A stretch of 64,000 bases of DNA from Candidatus Dependentiae bacterium (GCA_026389015.1 JAPLIR010000028.1:1-64000); one strand, 5' to 3'; positions 15,580 through 24,803 are shown, counted from the stretch's first letter. The notes: generated by a model not told the origin, from the letters alone. Numbers and translations are program-made.

Positions 15580-16958
15580 TCTTGAGTCATGATGACCAAG
15601 TGATTATAGCGCAATGTACACCAAACGGATCTGGTGCGATTGCGCTTTTACGCATTTCTGGCACCCACGCTATTTCTGTCGCCTCAAAAATCAGTAAGCT
15701 TGCCTCCGGCAAATCATTACTATCGCTCCCTACGCACACCGTGCATTTTGGCTTTATTATTGACGCTCAGGGCAATCATATTGACCAAGTAATGTTTACC
15801 ATTATGCAAGGGCCAAAAACGTTTACCGGTCAAGATGTTGTAGAAATAACCTGCCACAACAATCCATTTATTATTCAAGAAATTATAGATCAAGCACTCG
15901 CTCACGGAGCACGCCTTGCACAAGCAGGTGAGTTTACTAAGCGCGCTGTACTTAATGATAAAATTGACCTTATCCAGGCAGAAGCAATCAATGAATTGAT
16001 TCATGCCAACACTCAAATGGCTCTCAAAAAATCGCTTGCACAACTTGAAGGTAGTTTTTCCAGCTGGATTTTCGCTATCGAAAAAACTTTAATTAAAGCA
16101 CTCGCGTTTTCAGAAGCAAGCTTTGAATTTATTGATGAAGAGATGACATTTTCTAATCAGATTAAACAAATGATTAGCTCAACACTACAGACTATCACCG
16201 TAATAAAAAAAACATTTGACCAGCAATTGCATATTCGACAAGGTGTCCGCATTGCTATCATTGGATCGGTGAATGCTGGAAAATCTTCACTCTTTAATGC
16301 TTTACTTCACAAAGAACGCGCTATTGTTACCAACATTGCAGGCACAACACGTGATGTTATTGAAGCTGGTGTTTATAAAGATAATTCTTATTGGACACTT
16401 ATCGACACAGCAGGACTGCGGCAAACCAATGATATTATTGAAAAAGAAGGCATTAAGCGATCTGGCCAAGAGGCGCAACTCGCTGATATTATTCTCTTAG
16501 TTTTTGATGGATCACGAACCATAAGTGGCGATGAGCAGATCGTCTACAAAGAGTTGTTGGAAAAATATCAACACAAAACTATTATCATACAAAATAAAGC
16601 CGATTTGCCTGCTCATTACAATGAATTAATCGCTCAGCTATCTGGCGTCATAGCATTATCAAGCAATGATGCAATTGCTGTTGCCAAGGTCGAAGAAAAA
16701 ATTTCCTCAACAATAACTGCTTTGCTAGAAAAAAACGAGTCGCCATTTTTACTCAACAAGCGGCATTACAATTTGCTCATTGATCTTGAAAAGCGCTTAC
16801 TAGAAATAGACAGCATGTTATTACATGAATCGCCGGCATATGAATTATTGTCTTATCACCTCAATGACGCATTGGCATTCCTTTGTGAATTAACAGGAAA
16901 AACTATTAGCGAACAAGGTATGGATGCAGTTTTTAGAGAATTTTGCGTTGGAAAATAA
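15576..16958 (+). CDS. mnmE: tRNA modification GTPase MnmE
   Basis: Works with MnmG to modify the wobble uridine (U34) of certain tRNAs, such as Glu, Lys, Gln and Leu. It is 460 residues, normal length. The N-terminal formyl-THF-binding domain begins with DQVIIAQCTPNGSGAIALLR. A helical domain follows, with an inserted G domain: GSVNAGKSS (G1), DTAGLR (G3) and QNKADL (G4). The C-terminus is the family-diagnostic CxGK, here CVGK. It is translationally coupled to jag. MnmG is not in the window. Confidence 0.97.
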   Translation: MILSHDDQVIIAQCTPNGSGAIALLRISGTHAISVASKISKLASGKSLLSLPTHTVHFGFIIDAQGNHIDQVMFTIMQGPKTFTGQDVVEITCHNNPFIIQEIIDQALAHGARLAQAGEFTKRAVLNDKIDLIQAEAINELIHANTQMALKKSLAQLEGSFSSWIFAIEKTLIKALAFSEASFEFIDEEMTFSNQIKQMISSTLQTITVIKKTFDQQLHIRQGVRIAIIGSVNAGKSSLFNALLHKERAIVTNIAGTTRDVIEAGVYKDNSYWTLIDTAGLRQTNDIIEKEGIKRSGQEAQLADIILLVFDGSRTISGDEQIVYKELLEKYQHKTIIIQNKADLPAHYNELIAQLSGVIALSSNDAIAVAKVEEKISSTITALLEKNESPFLLNKRHYNLLIDLEKRLLEIDSMLLHESPAYELLSYHLNDALAFLCELTGKTISEQGMDAVFREFCVGK

Positions 16959-17004
16959 ATAATAAACAAGATATTAAAAATTAAAGATTATTAGGGCATT
17001 GGCA

Positions 17005-18141
17005 ATGAAAAAAATTGTTATCTTTAGTTCTTATGGCGGCGGTGGCCATACTGCAGTTGCAAATGCTTTAACCGGCTATTTAAGTAATGAATATGAAATA
17101 GTCGTCACCAATGTTTTTAGCCAGGTACTTGGATCTCTTGACCCTATTAAAACATTTTCTTTTGGAAAAGGTTCAGGGGAAGATGTATACAACTACTTCA
17201 TGCCACTCAAATGGTATGGCTTTCTTAATTTTTACTACTCCCTTGGCGCAATTTTCTTTAATTTGCGCCGCACAAAAGTTAAAAAATTATTAAAAACCTA
17301 CATTCAAGAGCAAAAACCGGACATTATTATCTCGGTGATTCCCATAATCAATAACAGTATTTTATGTGTTGCCCAAGAACTCAACATTCCTTTTTTACTT
17401 ATACCTACTGACTTAGATATTACCACTTTCCTTGAAGGCATCAAAAGCCCAGCCTACGAAAAATTTAAAATAGCTCTAGCTTTTGAAGACGAAGAAGCCC
17501 GTGCAAGACTTTCCCAAGCAAAAATAGAAGAAAAAACAACACACATTACTGGATTTGTAGTCCGTCCCGATTTTTTTGAGCCCAAAAATCGCTCATTACT
17601 CAAAAGGGAATTTAAATTAGAAGAAGATAAGCCCACTGTGCTGCTCTTGCTTGGCGCTGTAGGATTACAATCCTTATATTCATTTACACAAGAACTGGGA
17701 AAGCTTTCTTTTCCCGTTAACCTCATAATCTGCACCGGTAGGCAAGTTGAAATTAAAAATAAAATTGATGCTTTGCGGTTCCCTAACCATATCACTAAAG
17801 TCACTGTAGGTTTTACCCACCGCATCTCTGATTTAATGGCAATGGCAGACATTCTTATTACTAAATCTGGATCCGTTAGTGTCTGCGAATCAATATATAC
17901 TGAGCTACCAATGATTCTGGATGCTACCACAAAAATACTAGCCTGGGAACAAGCAAATCATCGCTTTGTACAACGTCACAAACTTGGTACTTCGGTAATG
18001 AAAGAAAACAACTTAGCAACTCTTGTCACCCAACTATTAAAAAATTCTGCCATCTTTGCATCGTACCAAAACAATCTCGCCTTGTTGCAAAAAAAGCATG
18101 GCGGCAACCAAGTAAAAAATCTTATTAAATCAATGCTCTAG
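17005..18141 (+). CDS. GT28-type glycosyltransferase (MGDG synthase/MurG-like), copy 1
   Basis: About 378 residues. The N-terminus carries the glycolipid-synthase motif SSYGGGGHTAVANAL, and the C-terminus has the nucleotide-sugar site DILITKSGSVSVCES followed by ELPMI. This matches monogalactosyldiacylglycerol synthase and processive diacylglycerol glucosyltransferases, so it probably glycosylates a membrane lipid from a UDP-sugar at the inner membrane. The donor and acceptor cannot be read from sequence. The start is ATG 17005; a TTG six bases earlier adds two residues. It is similar along its whole length to the next gene, so the pair is a tandem duplication separated by the 105-bp repeat. 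Confidence 0.82.
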   Translation: MKKIVIFSSYGGGGHTAVANALTGYLSNEYEIVVTNVFSQVLGSLDPIKTFSFGKGSGEDVYNYFMPLKWYGFLNFYYSLGAIFFNLRRTKVKKLLKTYIQEQKPDIIISVIPIINNSILCVAQELNIPFLLIPTDLDITTFLEGIKSPAYEKFKIALAFEDEEARARLSQAKIEEKTTHITGFVVRPDFFEPKNRSLLKREFKLEEDKPTVLLLLGAVGLQSLYSFTQELGKLSFPVNLIICTGRQVEIKNKIDALRFPNHITKVTVGFTHRISDLMAMADILITKSGSVSVCESIYTELPMILDATTKILAWEQANHRFVQRHKLGTSVMKENNLATLVTQLLKNSAIFASYQNNLALLQKKHGGNQVKNLIKSML

Positions 18142-18196
18142 CATTCTACTCCACCACTATGTCATGCTATAAAAAATGGATGAGTTATTGAACTAG

Positions 18197-18299
18197 CCCC
18201 ACACACGGCTAAAAAGCCGTGGTTTAGGGGACCCCTGGAAAAAGGGCTTTAGCCCATAATCACAGTCTTGAAAAAACGTAAGGTTTTCTGGGGATAAAA
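18197..18299 (+). repeat. ~105-bp structured repeat, copy 2
   Basis: Second copy of the element at 6861-6965, lying between the two tandem glycosyltransferase genes and ending 12 bases before the second start codon. It keeps the CACGGCTAAAAAGCCGTG hairpin, GTTTAGGGGACCCC, a GGGC-TTTA-GCCC hairpin, CAGTCTTGAAAA and TTTTCTGGGGATAAAA. CCCCA at the left and TGGGG at the right can pair, closing the element. The extra CCCCAG/CTGGGG hairpin of copy 1 is not kept here. Confidence 0.75.
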
Positions 18300-18311
18300 C
18301 AATGGTGGGTT

Positions 18312-19454
18312 ATGAAAAAAATAATAATTTTTACTTCTACTGGTGGAGGCGGCCACACTGCCGTTTCAAATGCTTTAAAAAAGTACCTAGATGATACATA
18401 TACCATAGAAATCAACGATGTGTTTAACGATGTTCTAGGGCCACTTGATCTTACCAACTATCTTACTGGTGGAAGATTAACCTATGTGGGTATCTATAAT
18501 TATTACACCGCCAAAAAATGGTATCGCTTCCTTAACTTTATGTTTAAGCCTGCTGCTTGGTTCTTTAACACCATTGCGCGAACTAAAATACACACGCTCC
18601 TCAAAAACTACTTTACGCAAACAAAGCCCGATCTTATTATTTCCGTTGCGCCACTGGTTAACAGCTTTATTCTTGATGTTGCACAACAAAAAAACATTCC
18701 TTTTCTTCTGGTTCCCACGGATCTTGATCTCGACACCTTTATCATCAACATAAAAAAACCAACCTATAAAAAATTTAAGATTGCTTTGCCTTTTGATGAT
18801 GCACAAGAAAAGAACGAGCTTGCTCAAGCAAAAATTCCGTCTTCCATGTATGACATTACAGGATTTGTAGTAGGGCCAGAATTTTTTGAACCAAAAGATA
18901 AAGATGCTATCAAAAATCAGTATAAAATCACAAAAGACAAACCTGTCATTCTTGTAATATTGGGATCTCTTGGCTCGCAAGCACTTTATGAATTTGCGCA
19001 ACAACTCGCACAACTTTCATTTCCTGCTCATCTTATTCTGTGTTTGGGCAAAGAAGCGCTTTCAAAAGAAGCTGTTCAATCTATCACGTTTCCCAAGTAT
19101 ATAACGGTATCGATGATAGCATTTACCGATCGAGTCTCAGATCTCATGGCAATAGCCGATCTTCTTATTACAAAATCTGGATCAGTAAGTGTGAATGAAG
19201 CAATCTATATGAATCTACCAATGATATTAGATGCAACATCATCCATTCTCACCTGGGAAGCATATAATCATGATTTTATAAAAAAACATGGGTTTGGCAC
19301 CAATATCACCGATTTTACTCAATTGACACAACTGGTAACTTATATACTTATGCCTCCTGCAACTCAACTAGGTTTATATAAAAATAATCTCGTTATCTTT
19401 GAAAAAAAACATGGTGGCGATGAAATCAAAAAACTCATTAAAGCTATAATTTAA
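18312..19454 (+). CDS. GT28-type glycosyltransferase (MGDG synthase/MurG-like), copy 2
   Basis: A 380-residue paralogue of the gene before it. It has the same N-terminal motif (TSTGGGGHTAVSNAL), the same FLLVPTDLD block and the same C-terminal donor site (DLLITKSGSVSVNEAIYMN). Sequence has drifted mostly in the middle acceptor region, which suggests a different lipid or sugar, perhaps a second step in building a diglycosyl lipid; this is inference. Its leader is the 105-bp repeat, unlike copy 1, so regulation probably differs. A weak hairpin CAGGT/ACCTG follows the stop near 19460-19474. Confidence 0.82.
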   Translation: MKKIIIFTSTGGGGHTAVSNALKKYLDDTYTIEINDVFNDVLGPLDLTNYLTGGRLTYVGIYNYYTAKKWYRFLNFMFKPAAWFFNTIARTKIHTLLKNYFTQTKPDLIISVAPLVNSFILDVAQQKNIPFLLVPTDLDLDTFIINIKKPTYKKFKIALPFDDAQEKNELAQAKIPSSMYDITGFVVGPEFFEPKDKDAIKNQYKITKDKPVILVILGSLGSQALYEFAQQLAQLSFPAHLILCLGKEALSKEAVQSITFPKYITVSMIAFTDRVSDLMAIADLLITKSGSVSVNEAIYMNLPMILDATSSILTWEAYNHDFIKKHGFGTNITDFTQLTQLVTYILMPPATQLGLYKNNLVIFEKKHGGDEIKKLIKAII

Positions 19455-19479
19455 AGTTCAGGTGCAAAACCTGTTTATT

Positions 19480-19488
19480 TGCTATAAT
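19480..19488 (+). promoter_or_regulatory. Extended -10 promoter element
   Basis: TGCTATAAT (TG-n-TATAAT) at 19480-19488, an extended -10 element with no good -35 partner. It lies about 80 bases before the acetyltransferase start and just after the hairpin ending the glycosyltransferase gene. Confidence 0.45.
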
Positions 19489-19570
19489 GAACCTTAATAA
19501 GTACTTATTGCTCTCTAATTTCACCACAAAAAAATACAAATCGATCACTTTAGGTTAAAGGACCAATTGC

Positions 19571-20116
19571 ATGGAGCATATATTAAAAACAATCACTCTC
19601 GCTCCCGACACCAATCTCGTTATTTCTAGACCGAGCGTTGACGACGCCGCTGCCATTATTGAATTTCTCAATATGGTGGGTGGGGAAACAGATTTTTTAA
19701 CCTTTGGACTCAATGGTTTTCCACTTTCTCTGGCAGAAGAACAACAAACGATTGTAGAAAGTTTGGAATTTAATATTTGCTTGATGCTTGTTGGTAGGGT
19801 CAATGGTGAAATTGCCTCGCAGTTGTTTCTGCAACGCTCCAAAGATGTTCCTTTGACTTCGATTGGCGATATTGGGATTTCAGTCAGTAAAAAATACTGG
19901 GGCTTATCTATAGGGCGCCATATGATAATGACGGCCATAGAATGGGCAAAAACTAACAATCTCACAAAATTGCAGCTTCAAGTAAGTTCAAATAATGAGC
20001 GAGCAATTGGCTTATATAAAAAATTAGGCTTCATTATTGAAAACACCGTCACACAAGATATCATGAAAATTAATGACACTCCATGCGACGACTACATTAT
20101 GGGCTTAGAATTGTAA
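19571..20116 (+). CDS. GNAT-family N-acetyltransferase
   Basis: 181 residues. The acetyl-CoA-binding core is visible: ISVSKKYWGLSIGRHMIMTAIEWA (Q/RxxGxG/A-type loop, here Y-W-G-L-S-I-G-R) followed by LQVSSNNERAIGLYKKLGFI, the usual GNAT motif B. The acceptor is unknown; family members of this shape acetylate small molecules, antibiotics or protein N-termini. AAAGGA lies 12 bases before the ATG. A strong bidirectional terminator follows. Confidence 0.88.
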   Translation: MEHILKTITLAPDTNLVISRPSVDDAAAIIEFLNMVGGETDFLTFGLNGFPLSLAEEQQTIVESLEFNICLMLVGRVNGEIASQLFLQRSKDVPLTSIGDIGISVSKKYWGLSIGRHMIMTAIEWAKTNNLTKLQLQVSSNNERAIGLYKKLGFIIENTVTQDIMKINDTPCDDYIMGLEL

Positions 20117-20137
20117 TCAGAGAAAACCAAAACAAAA

Positions 20138-20171
20138 AATAGGGCAATGAGATAAAACTCATTGCCCTATT
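20138..20171. terminator. Bidirectional rho-independent terminator
   Basis: Perfect stem AATAGGGCAATGAG / CTCATTGCCCTATT around a six-base loop. An A-rich left flank and T-rich right flank let it end both the acetyltransferase (+) and the Pal-like gene (-). Confidence 0.85.
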
Positions 20172-20196
20172 TATATAATCTCTAAAAAGTTAGAAA

Positions 20197-20823
20197 TTAA
20201 CCAACCATTACGCGAACTTCATCACGTCTGTTTGGCCATTGTTCTTTTCTGTCACCAGTAACTGGTTTGCCATTAAGCATCGCTGGAACTTCTTTTCCGC
20301 GACCAATAATCTTAATGTTTTCTTTTGGAATACCTTTTACTACCAATGCATCACGAAGAACCGCAGCACGTTTTTCTGATAGCGCAAGGTTATAGGTAGC
20401 TGAACCAGCTGAATGGTCAGCGTGGCCATCAATGTAAACTAATGGATCTACGCCACGTTTTTCTGACTCTTCCATTGATTTCTTAATTTCATTAACGTTG
20501 TGAGCAACGCTATTTTTTTGATCATCTTTAATGTTGTAACGATCAAAGTCAAAGTATACTACCTTGAATTGTTTTTGTTCTGCATCTTCCCAAGTGAAAT
20601 CACCAGCTTTAGGGGTTGAAGCATCAATTTTTGTTGCAATGCCATCAACTAAAGCAAATTCGCCCAACTCTTCATCAAAAAAGCTGCTGATGCTACCATC
20701 TGCTGTTGGTATATCAATGCTTGATGATACTTGAGATTTGTTTTTTGCTTTTGACTTATTCTTTTGGCAACCAGACACGCTTAGTAATAAAATTACTAGA
20801 AATAATGACCCTGTGTTCTTCAT
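20197..20823 (-). CDS. pal: Pal-like OmpA-family lipoprotein
   Basis: About 208 residues. A lipoprotein signal peptide ends in LLSVSGC, so the cysteine should be lipidated. After a short spacer comes an OmpA C-terminal (peptidoglycan-binding) domain. Its features are YFDFDRYNIKDDQ, a DGHAD-type segment, NLALSEKRAAVLRDAL and the final RRDEVRVMV. It should tether the outer membrane to peptidoglycan, implying a Gram-negative envelope. The tol genes are not in the window. The start is ATG 20823, with GAGGAAG just upstream; a longer form from 20859 has no ribosome site. A 36-residue Ser/Asp-rich spacer precedes the domain. Confidence 0.88.
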   Translation of the reverse strand: MKNTGSLFLVILLLSVSGCQKNKSKAKNKSQVSSSIDIPTADGSISSFFDEELGEFALVDGIATKIDASTPKAGDFTWEDAEQKQFKVVYFDFDRYNIKDDQKNSVAHNVNEIKKSMEESEKRGVDPLVYIDGHADHSAGSATYNLALSEKRAAVLRDALVVKGIPKENIKIIGRGKEVPAMLNGKPVTGDRKEQWPNRRDEVRVMVG

Positions 20824-21025
20824 AGCTTCCTCTGCATCATCAGTAGACTTTGTTATCAATATAGTTCATATCAACAGCACTTTATCACATTTTTAGTCAT
20901 TTTTCTACTCATTATACATTATATTTTGTATAATAAAGACAAGACAACCTAATATAAGCTACACGAATGTCTCGATTTGTAAAAATTGATGGGACTATAA
21001 AAATGAAAATTACCAACGGAAATTA

Positions 21026-22531
21026 ATGAAAAAAATATTAATTAATAATAACCCCTGGCAAACGCGTATAGCAATAACCAAGGATGAAGCGCTACAAAAC
21101 ATTTACTTTTCAGCGCATGCAACTGAGAACCTTGAGCGCATATTTTTCAAGGGCATTATTACCAAAGTACTGCCAGGAATTCAAACCGCTTTTGTAGAAA
21201 TTGGCCAAGATCGCGCAGGATTTCTCCATATTTCAGAGATTGATCGCGAACTAGCAATAGAAAAGATCAGTAAACACATTCAAATGGATGATGGCGAAAG
21301 AGTAGAGCGCCCATCAAGCAGGCAACCGCTTGATATCAGCAAAATTTTACGTGAAGGCGACCCTATCCTAGTCCAAGTCAGCAAAGAACCGGTCTATGAA
21401 AAAGGAGCAAAGTTAACCACCTGCTTTACCCTTCCAGGACGTTTTGCTGTATTGATGCCTAATATTCCACGCATCGGTGTTTCTAAAAAGATTGAAGACC
21501 GCGAAGAACGCAACAGACTCAAAGACATCGTCAAAAATCATTTGCCTGACACCATGGGTGCGATTATTCGTACCACATCAGAAAATCGCAACGCAACAGA
21601 AATTGGTAAAGATCTTGACTTCTTGATCCAGACATGGAACGACATTCAAAAGAAATTCGAGACCGCTGAACCTAAAGAAAAATTGCACGAAGACCTTGAT
21701 CTTACCCTGCAAGTGGTCCGTGATAACCTCGACGATGATGTTGAATTTGTTATTGCCGACACCAAACTAGACCAAAATGCCATCTATAAATTTGTAAAAA
21801 ACATAGCACCTGAATACTCCCATAAAGTAAAAATTTATGATGGCGCTATGCCTTTATTTGAGCATTTTAATATCGAAAAACAAATTGAAGCAGTACTCAA
21901 TAAAAAAGTAGAACTGAAATCTGGCGGCTCACTCATTATTGAATCAACAGAAGCTATGACCGTTGTTGACGTTAACACCGGCAAGTTTGTTGGCAAAAGC
22001 AACATGGAAGAAACCATATTTAAAACCAACCTTGAGGCTGCTGAAGAAGTTGTACGCCAACTTCGCTTGCGCAACATTGGTGGTTTGATTGTTATTGATT
22101 TTATCGACATGGCGATATCGGGCAACCGACAAAAGCTGTTCAAGTTTTTTGAGAAGAACCTTAAAGAACAAGATAAATTCCAATCAGTTGTACTCAAAGT
22201 TTCTGAGTTTGGCCTTGTGCAAATGACGCGTAAGCGCTCAGGAAAAACATTGGTACAAGAGTTGACTCATGATTGTCCTACCTGCAAAGGTTCTGGATTT
22301 ATTAAGTCGCTGCAAACTGAATGCTATTGGATCCTCAGAAAGGTTAAAGAATTCCTTCAAGCTCAAAAGCCGCAAGAGATTACGTTGACCGTAAATTCTG
22401 ATATGTTTACCTATATCAGCAATACTGAATACAATGCAATTCTGTATCTTGAAAAAAACTTTACCTGCAAAATTGCAATCCAGGATGACAAGAAACTTGC
22501 ACTTTCTCAGTACAAAATCGAAAAAAAATGA
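21026..22531 (+). CDS. rng: Ribonuclease G/E family endoribonuclease
   Basis: Single-strand-specific 5'-end-dependent RNase used in 16S rRNA processing and mRNA decay. It is 501 residues, close to RNase G length and lacking the long RNase E scaffold tail. The S1 domain lies near residues 35-130 (FVEIGQDRAGFLHISEID). The catalytic aspartates are in VDVNTGKFVG and VIDFIDM. The zinc-link CPTCKGSG near residue 417 supports dimerisation. The start ATG follows a CGGAAATTA ribosome-site region. The upstream gap contains AT-rich inverted TATAAT-like sequences that may serve both rng and pal. Confidence 0.94.
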   Translation: MKKILINNNPWQTRIAITKDEALQNIYFSAHATENLERIFFKGIITKVLPGIQTAFVEIGQDRAGFLHISEIDRELAIEKISKHIQMDDGERVERPSSRQPLDISKILREGDPILVQVSKEPVYEKGAKLTTCFTLPGRFAVLMPNIPRIGVSKKIEDREERNRLKDIVKNHLPDTMGAIIRTTSENRNATEIGKDLDFLIQTWNDIQKKFETAEPKEKLHEDLDLTLQVVRDNLDDDVEFVIADTKLDQNAIYKFVKNIAPEYSHKVKIYDGAMPLFEHFNIEKQIEAVLNKKVELKSGGSLIIESTEAMTVVDVNTGKFVGKSNMEETIFKTNLEAAEEVVRQLRLRNIGGLIVIDFIDMAISGNRQKLFKFFEKNLKEQDKFQSVVLKVSEFGLVQMTRKRSGKTLVQELTHDCPTCKGSGFIKSLQTECYWILRKVKEFLQAQKPQEITLTVNSDMFTYISNTEYNAILYLEKNFTCKIAIQDDKKLALSQYKIEKK

Positions 22532-22620
22532 TACAGTAACTTAGATTCGATCTAAGCAATCTTTAAAATACCATCTCCCCTCTCAGTAGGCACAGTGGTA
22601 CTAGTAAAAAGGCATATACC

Positions 22621-24078
22621 GTGGCAAAAACCGCATCTGTTCTCGACCGTTATCCAGAGTACGAAGTTAATATCGGCATGGAAGTCCATACCCAATTAAC
22701 CACCAAAACTAAAATATTTTGTACATGCGCCAATGAAGTGGTCAAAGACCCAAACACTAATATTTGCCAAATCTGCGCTGGACATCCTGGTGTGTTGCCC
22801 GTACTCAATAAACAAGTTCTTGATTATGCGATTCTCGCCGGACTCGCAACAAACAGTACCATCGCAAGCGTATGCCAATTTGCCCGTAAACATTACTTTT
22901 ATCCTGACTTGCCTAAAGGGTACCAAACCACACAAAGCGACCAGCCTATTTGCTCTGAAGGATATATTACTATTCGTTTGGAAGATGGCACCGATAAAAA
23001 AATACGGGTGACGCGCATTCACATGGAAGAAGATGCGGGTAAAAACATTCACGCTTCAAGCAGCGAAAGCTTTGTCGATTTAAACCGAGCTGGCACGCCA
23101 CTTTTGGAAACAGTAAGTTATCCTGACCTTTCTAGCGCACAAGAAGTTAAATCATACTTAAAAGCATGGCGCTCAACAGTACTTTATTTAGACATCTGTT
23201 CTGGCAATATGGAAGATGGCGCATTTAGAGCCGACACCAATATTTCCGTGCGCAAAAAAGGCGCGGCACAACTAGGCACTAAGGTTGAACTTAAGAATAT
23301 TAACTCGTTCAAATTTATTGGCGATGCTATTGAGCATGAAATCGAACGTCAAATTGAATTGCTAGAAAATGGTGGACGCGTTCGCCAAGAAACCAGATTA
23401 TGGGACAGCAAAGCAAAAGAAACCGTTCTTATGCGTAGCAAAGAAGAAGCCGCTGACTATCGCTACTTCCAAGATCCTGATTTGCCATTAATTGCTATCG
23501 ATTCAGCATGGATTGACCGCATGAAGCAAACCATGCCAGAACTCCCTGCTCAAAAATTTGAACGCCTAGTCAAAGATAGAGGCCTTACAACCTACGAAGC
23601 TGACATTATCGTTGACGATTTAGCTCTCGCTAATTATTACGAAAAAGCAGCAGAAAAATCTTCCAGCAAGCAAATTGTGCACTGGATTTTGCGTGACGTT
23701 ATTGGCTACCTCAATGAGTACAAACTTACCTTGAATGAATTTAAAGTCACTCCTGAAAAGTTGGCTGAAATCATTGAACTTGTTGAGCAAGGTAAAATCA
23801 ACAACACTGCTGCTAAAGAAGTATTCGCTCTTGTTGCCCAAACAGGTGCCAATCCAAGCCACATAGTCAAAGAAAAAGGCCTGGAACAAATCGGTTCATC
23901 TGAAGAGTTAGAAAAAATCGTTAAAGAAATTATCGATACTAATCCTCAGGTTGTTACTGATTATAAATCAGGCAAAGAAAGACTTTTTGGATTCTTTGTT
24001 GGGCAAGCCATGGCAAAAACACAAGGCAAGGGTAACCCTAAAATCCTACAAGAGTTGATCAAAAAATACTTGCAATAA
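22621..24078 (+). CDS. gatB: Asp/Glu-tRNA(Asn/Gln) amidotransferase subunit B
   Basis: With GatA and GatC it converts misacylated Glu-tRNA-Gln (or Asp-tRNA-Asn) to the amidated form. It is 485 residues, full length. Features are the N-terminal YEVNIGMEVHTQL, the zinc-type cysteines CTCAN and CQICAGHPG, and DLPKGYQTTQSDQP. The C-terminal GatB/YqeY domain ends with GQAMAKTQGKGNP. The start is GTG. gatA and gatC are not adjacent, unlike the common gatCAB operon. Its presence implies indirect charging of at least one amide tRNA. Confidence 0.96.
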   Translation: MAKTASVLDRYPEYEVNIGMEVHTQLTTKTKIFCTCANEVVKDPNTNICQICAGHPGVLPVLNKQVLDYAILAGLATNSTIASVCQFARKHYFYPDLPKGYQTTQSDQPICSEGYITIRLEDGTDKKIRVTRIHMEEDAGKNIHASSSESFVDLNRAGTPLLETVSYPDLSSAQEVKSYLKAWRSTVLYLDICSGNMEDGAFRADTNISVRKKGAAQLGTKVELKNINSFKFIGDAIEHEIERQIELLENGGRVRQETRLWDSKAKETVLMRSKEEAADYRYFQDPDLPLIAIDSAWIDRMKQTMPELPAQKFERLVKDRGLTTYEADIIVDDLALANYYEKAAEKSSSKQIVHWILRDVIGYLNEYKLTLNEFKVTPEKLAEIIELVEQGKINNTAAKEVFALVAQTGANPSHIVKEKGLEQIGSSEELEKIVKEIIDTNPQVVTDYKSGKERLFGFFVGQAMAKTQGKGNPKILQELIKKYLQ

Positions 24079-24111
24079 TTCAGCCATTTATTTAATCCCA
24101 GAAAGTCTCCC

Positions 24112-24142
24112 TTGACTATCGCCTATCTATCCATGCTAGTAT
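24112..24142 (+). promoter_or_regulatory. Probable promoter of the PEBP gene
   Basis: TTGACT (24112-24117) with TAGTAT at 24137-24142 (19-base spacer) inside the word ATGCTAGTAT. The similar word ATGCTAGTGT lies in the promoter of the ATPase at 12565-12594. It is 24 bases before the PEBP start. Confidence 0.45.
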
Positions 24143-24165
24143 TTGGCATGAGAGAATGACGAAAG

Positions 24166-24714
24166 ATGGGAAAAATTATGAAATGGTATTATGGATTTTT
24201 GTTGGTATATTTTTGTCTCAACCAATCATTAGTAGGTGGAACAATGAAATTAACAAGTGCTGACTTTAAGCATAGTGAACAAATTCCTACACGCTTTACC
24301 TGCGAAGGCGAAAATATTTCGCCCAATCTATTTTGGACAGGCGCTCCATCAAAAATGGAGACGTTCGTAGTCATCGTAGAAGATCCAGATGCCCCAAGTG
24401 CAAAGAACCCAAATAAAGATGCATGGGTTCATTGGGTTGCATTTAATATTCCTCACACGGTACACAGACTTGATGTTGGCGCTGCTATTCACGCACTCGG
24501 CGGCAAAGAAGGCATCAATGACTCAAAAAATAAAAAATATGATGGCCCTTGTCCACCAGCCGGCTCGGGGCCTCACCGCTACTTTTTCAGACTCTATGCG
24601 CTGAATGTGACACTCTCCCTTCATGCCGGTGCAACAAAGCAAGAAGTTGTGGACGCGATGAAGCATCATATAATCGCCCAAGGGGAACTTATTGGCACCT
24701 ACGAAATAAAATAG
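24166..24714 (+). CDS. Secreted PEBP/YbhB-YbcL family protein
   Basis: 182 residues. A signal peptide at about 1-26 precedes a phosphatidylethanolamine-binding-protein (Raf kinase inhibitor-like) domain. The two ligand-pocket signatures are present: EDPDAPSAKNPNKDAWVHW and GPCPPAGSGPHRYFFRLYAL. Bacterial members bind small anionic ligands or inhibit enzymes; the precise role is unknown. ATG 24178 (MKWYYGF) is an alternative start four residues in. The signal peptide places it outside the cytoplasm. Confidence 0.88.
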   Translation: MGKIMKWYYGFLLVYFCLNQSLVGGTMKLTSADFKHSEQIPTRFTCEGENISPNLFWTGAPSKMETFVVIVEDPDAPSAKNPNKDAWVHWVAFNIPHTVHRLDVGAAIHALGGKEGINDSKNKKYDGPCPPAGSGPHRYFFRLYALNVTLSLHAGATKQEVVDAMKHHIIAQGELIGTYEIK

Positions 24715-24766
24715 TAACATTTCATTGATTACTATGTTTGAAAGTCATAGCTTCTAAAAGATATGA

Positions 24767-24803
24767 GGCCCACATATTTCTTTAGGTCAGAAATATGTGG
24801 GCC
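24767..24803 (+). promoter_or_regulatory. 15-bp perfect hairpin in a gene leader
   Basis: The stem GGCCCACATATTTCT pairs exactly with AGAAATATGTGGGCC around the 7-base loop TTAGGTC. It has no T run and lies 19 bases before the start of the ubiquitin-like gene. It may end PEBP transcription inefficiently, protect the mRNA 5' end, or regulate access to the downstream AAGGAAG site. Confidence 0.7.
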
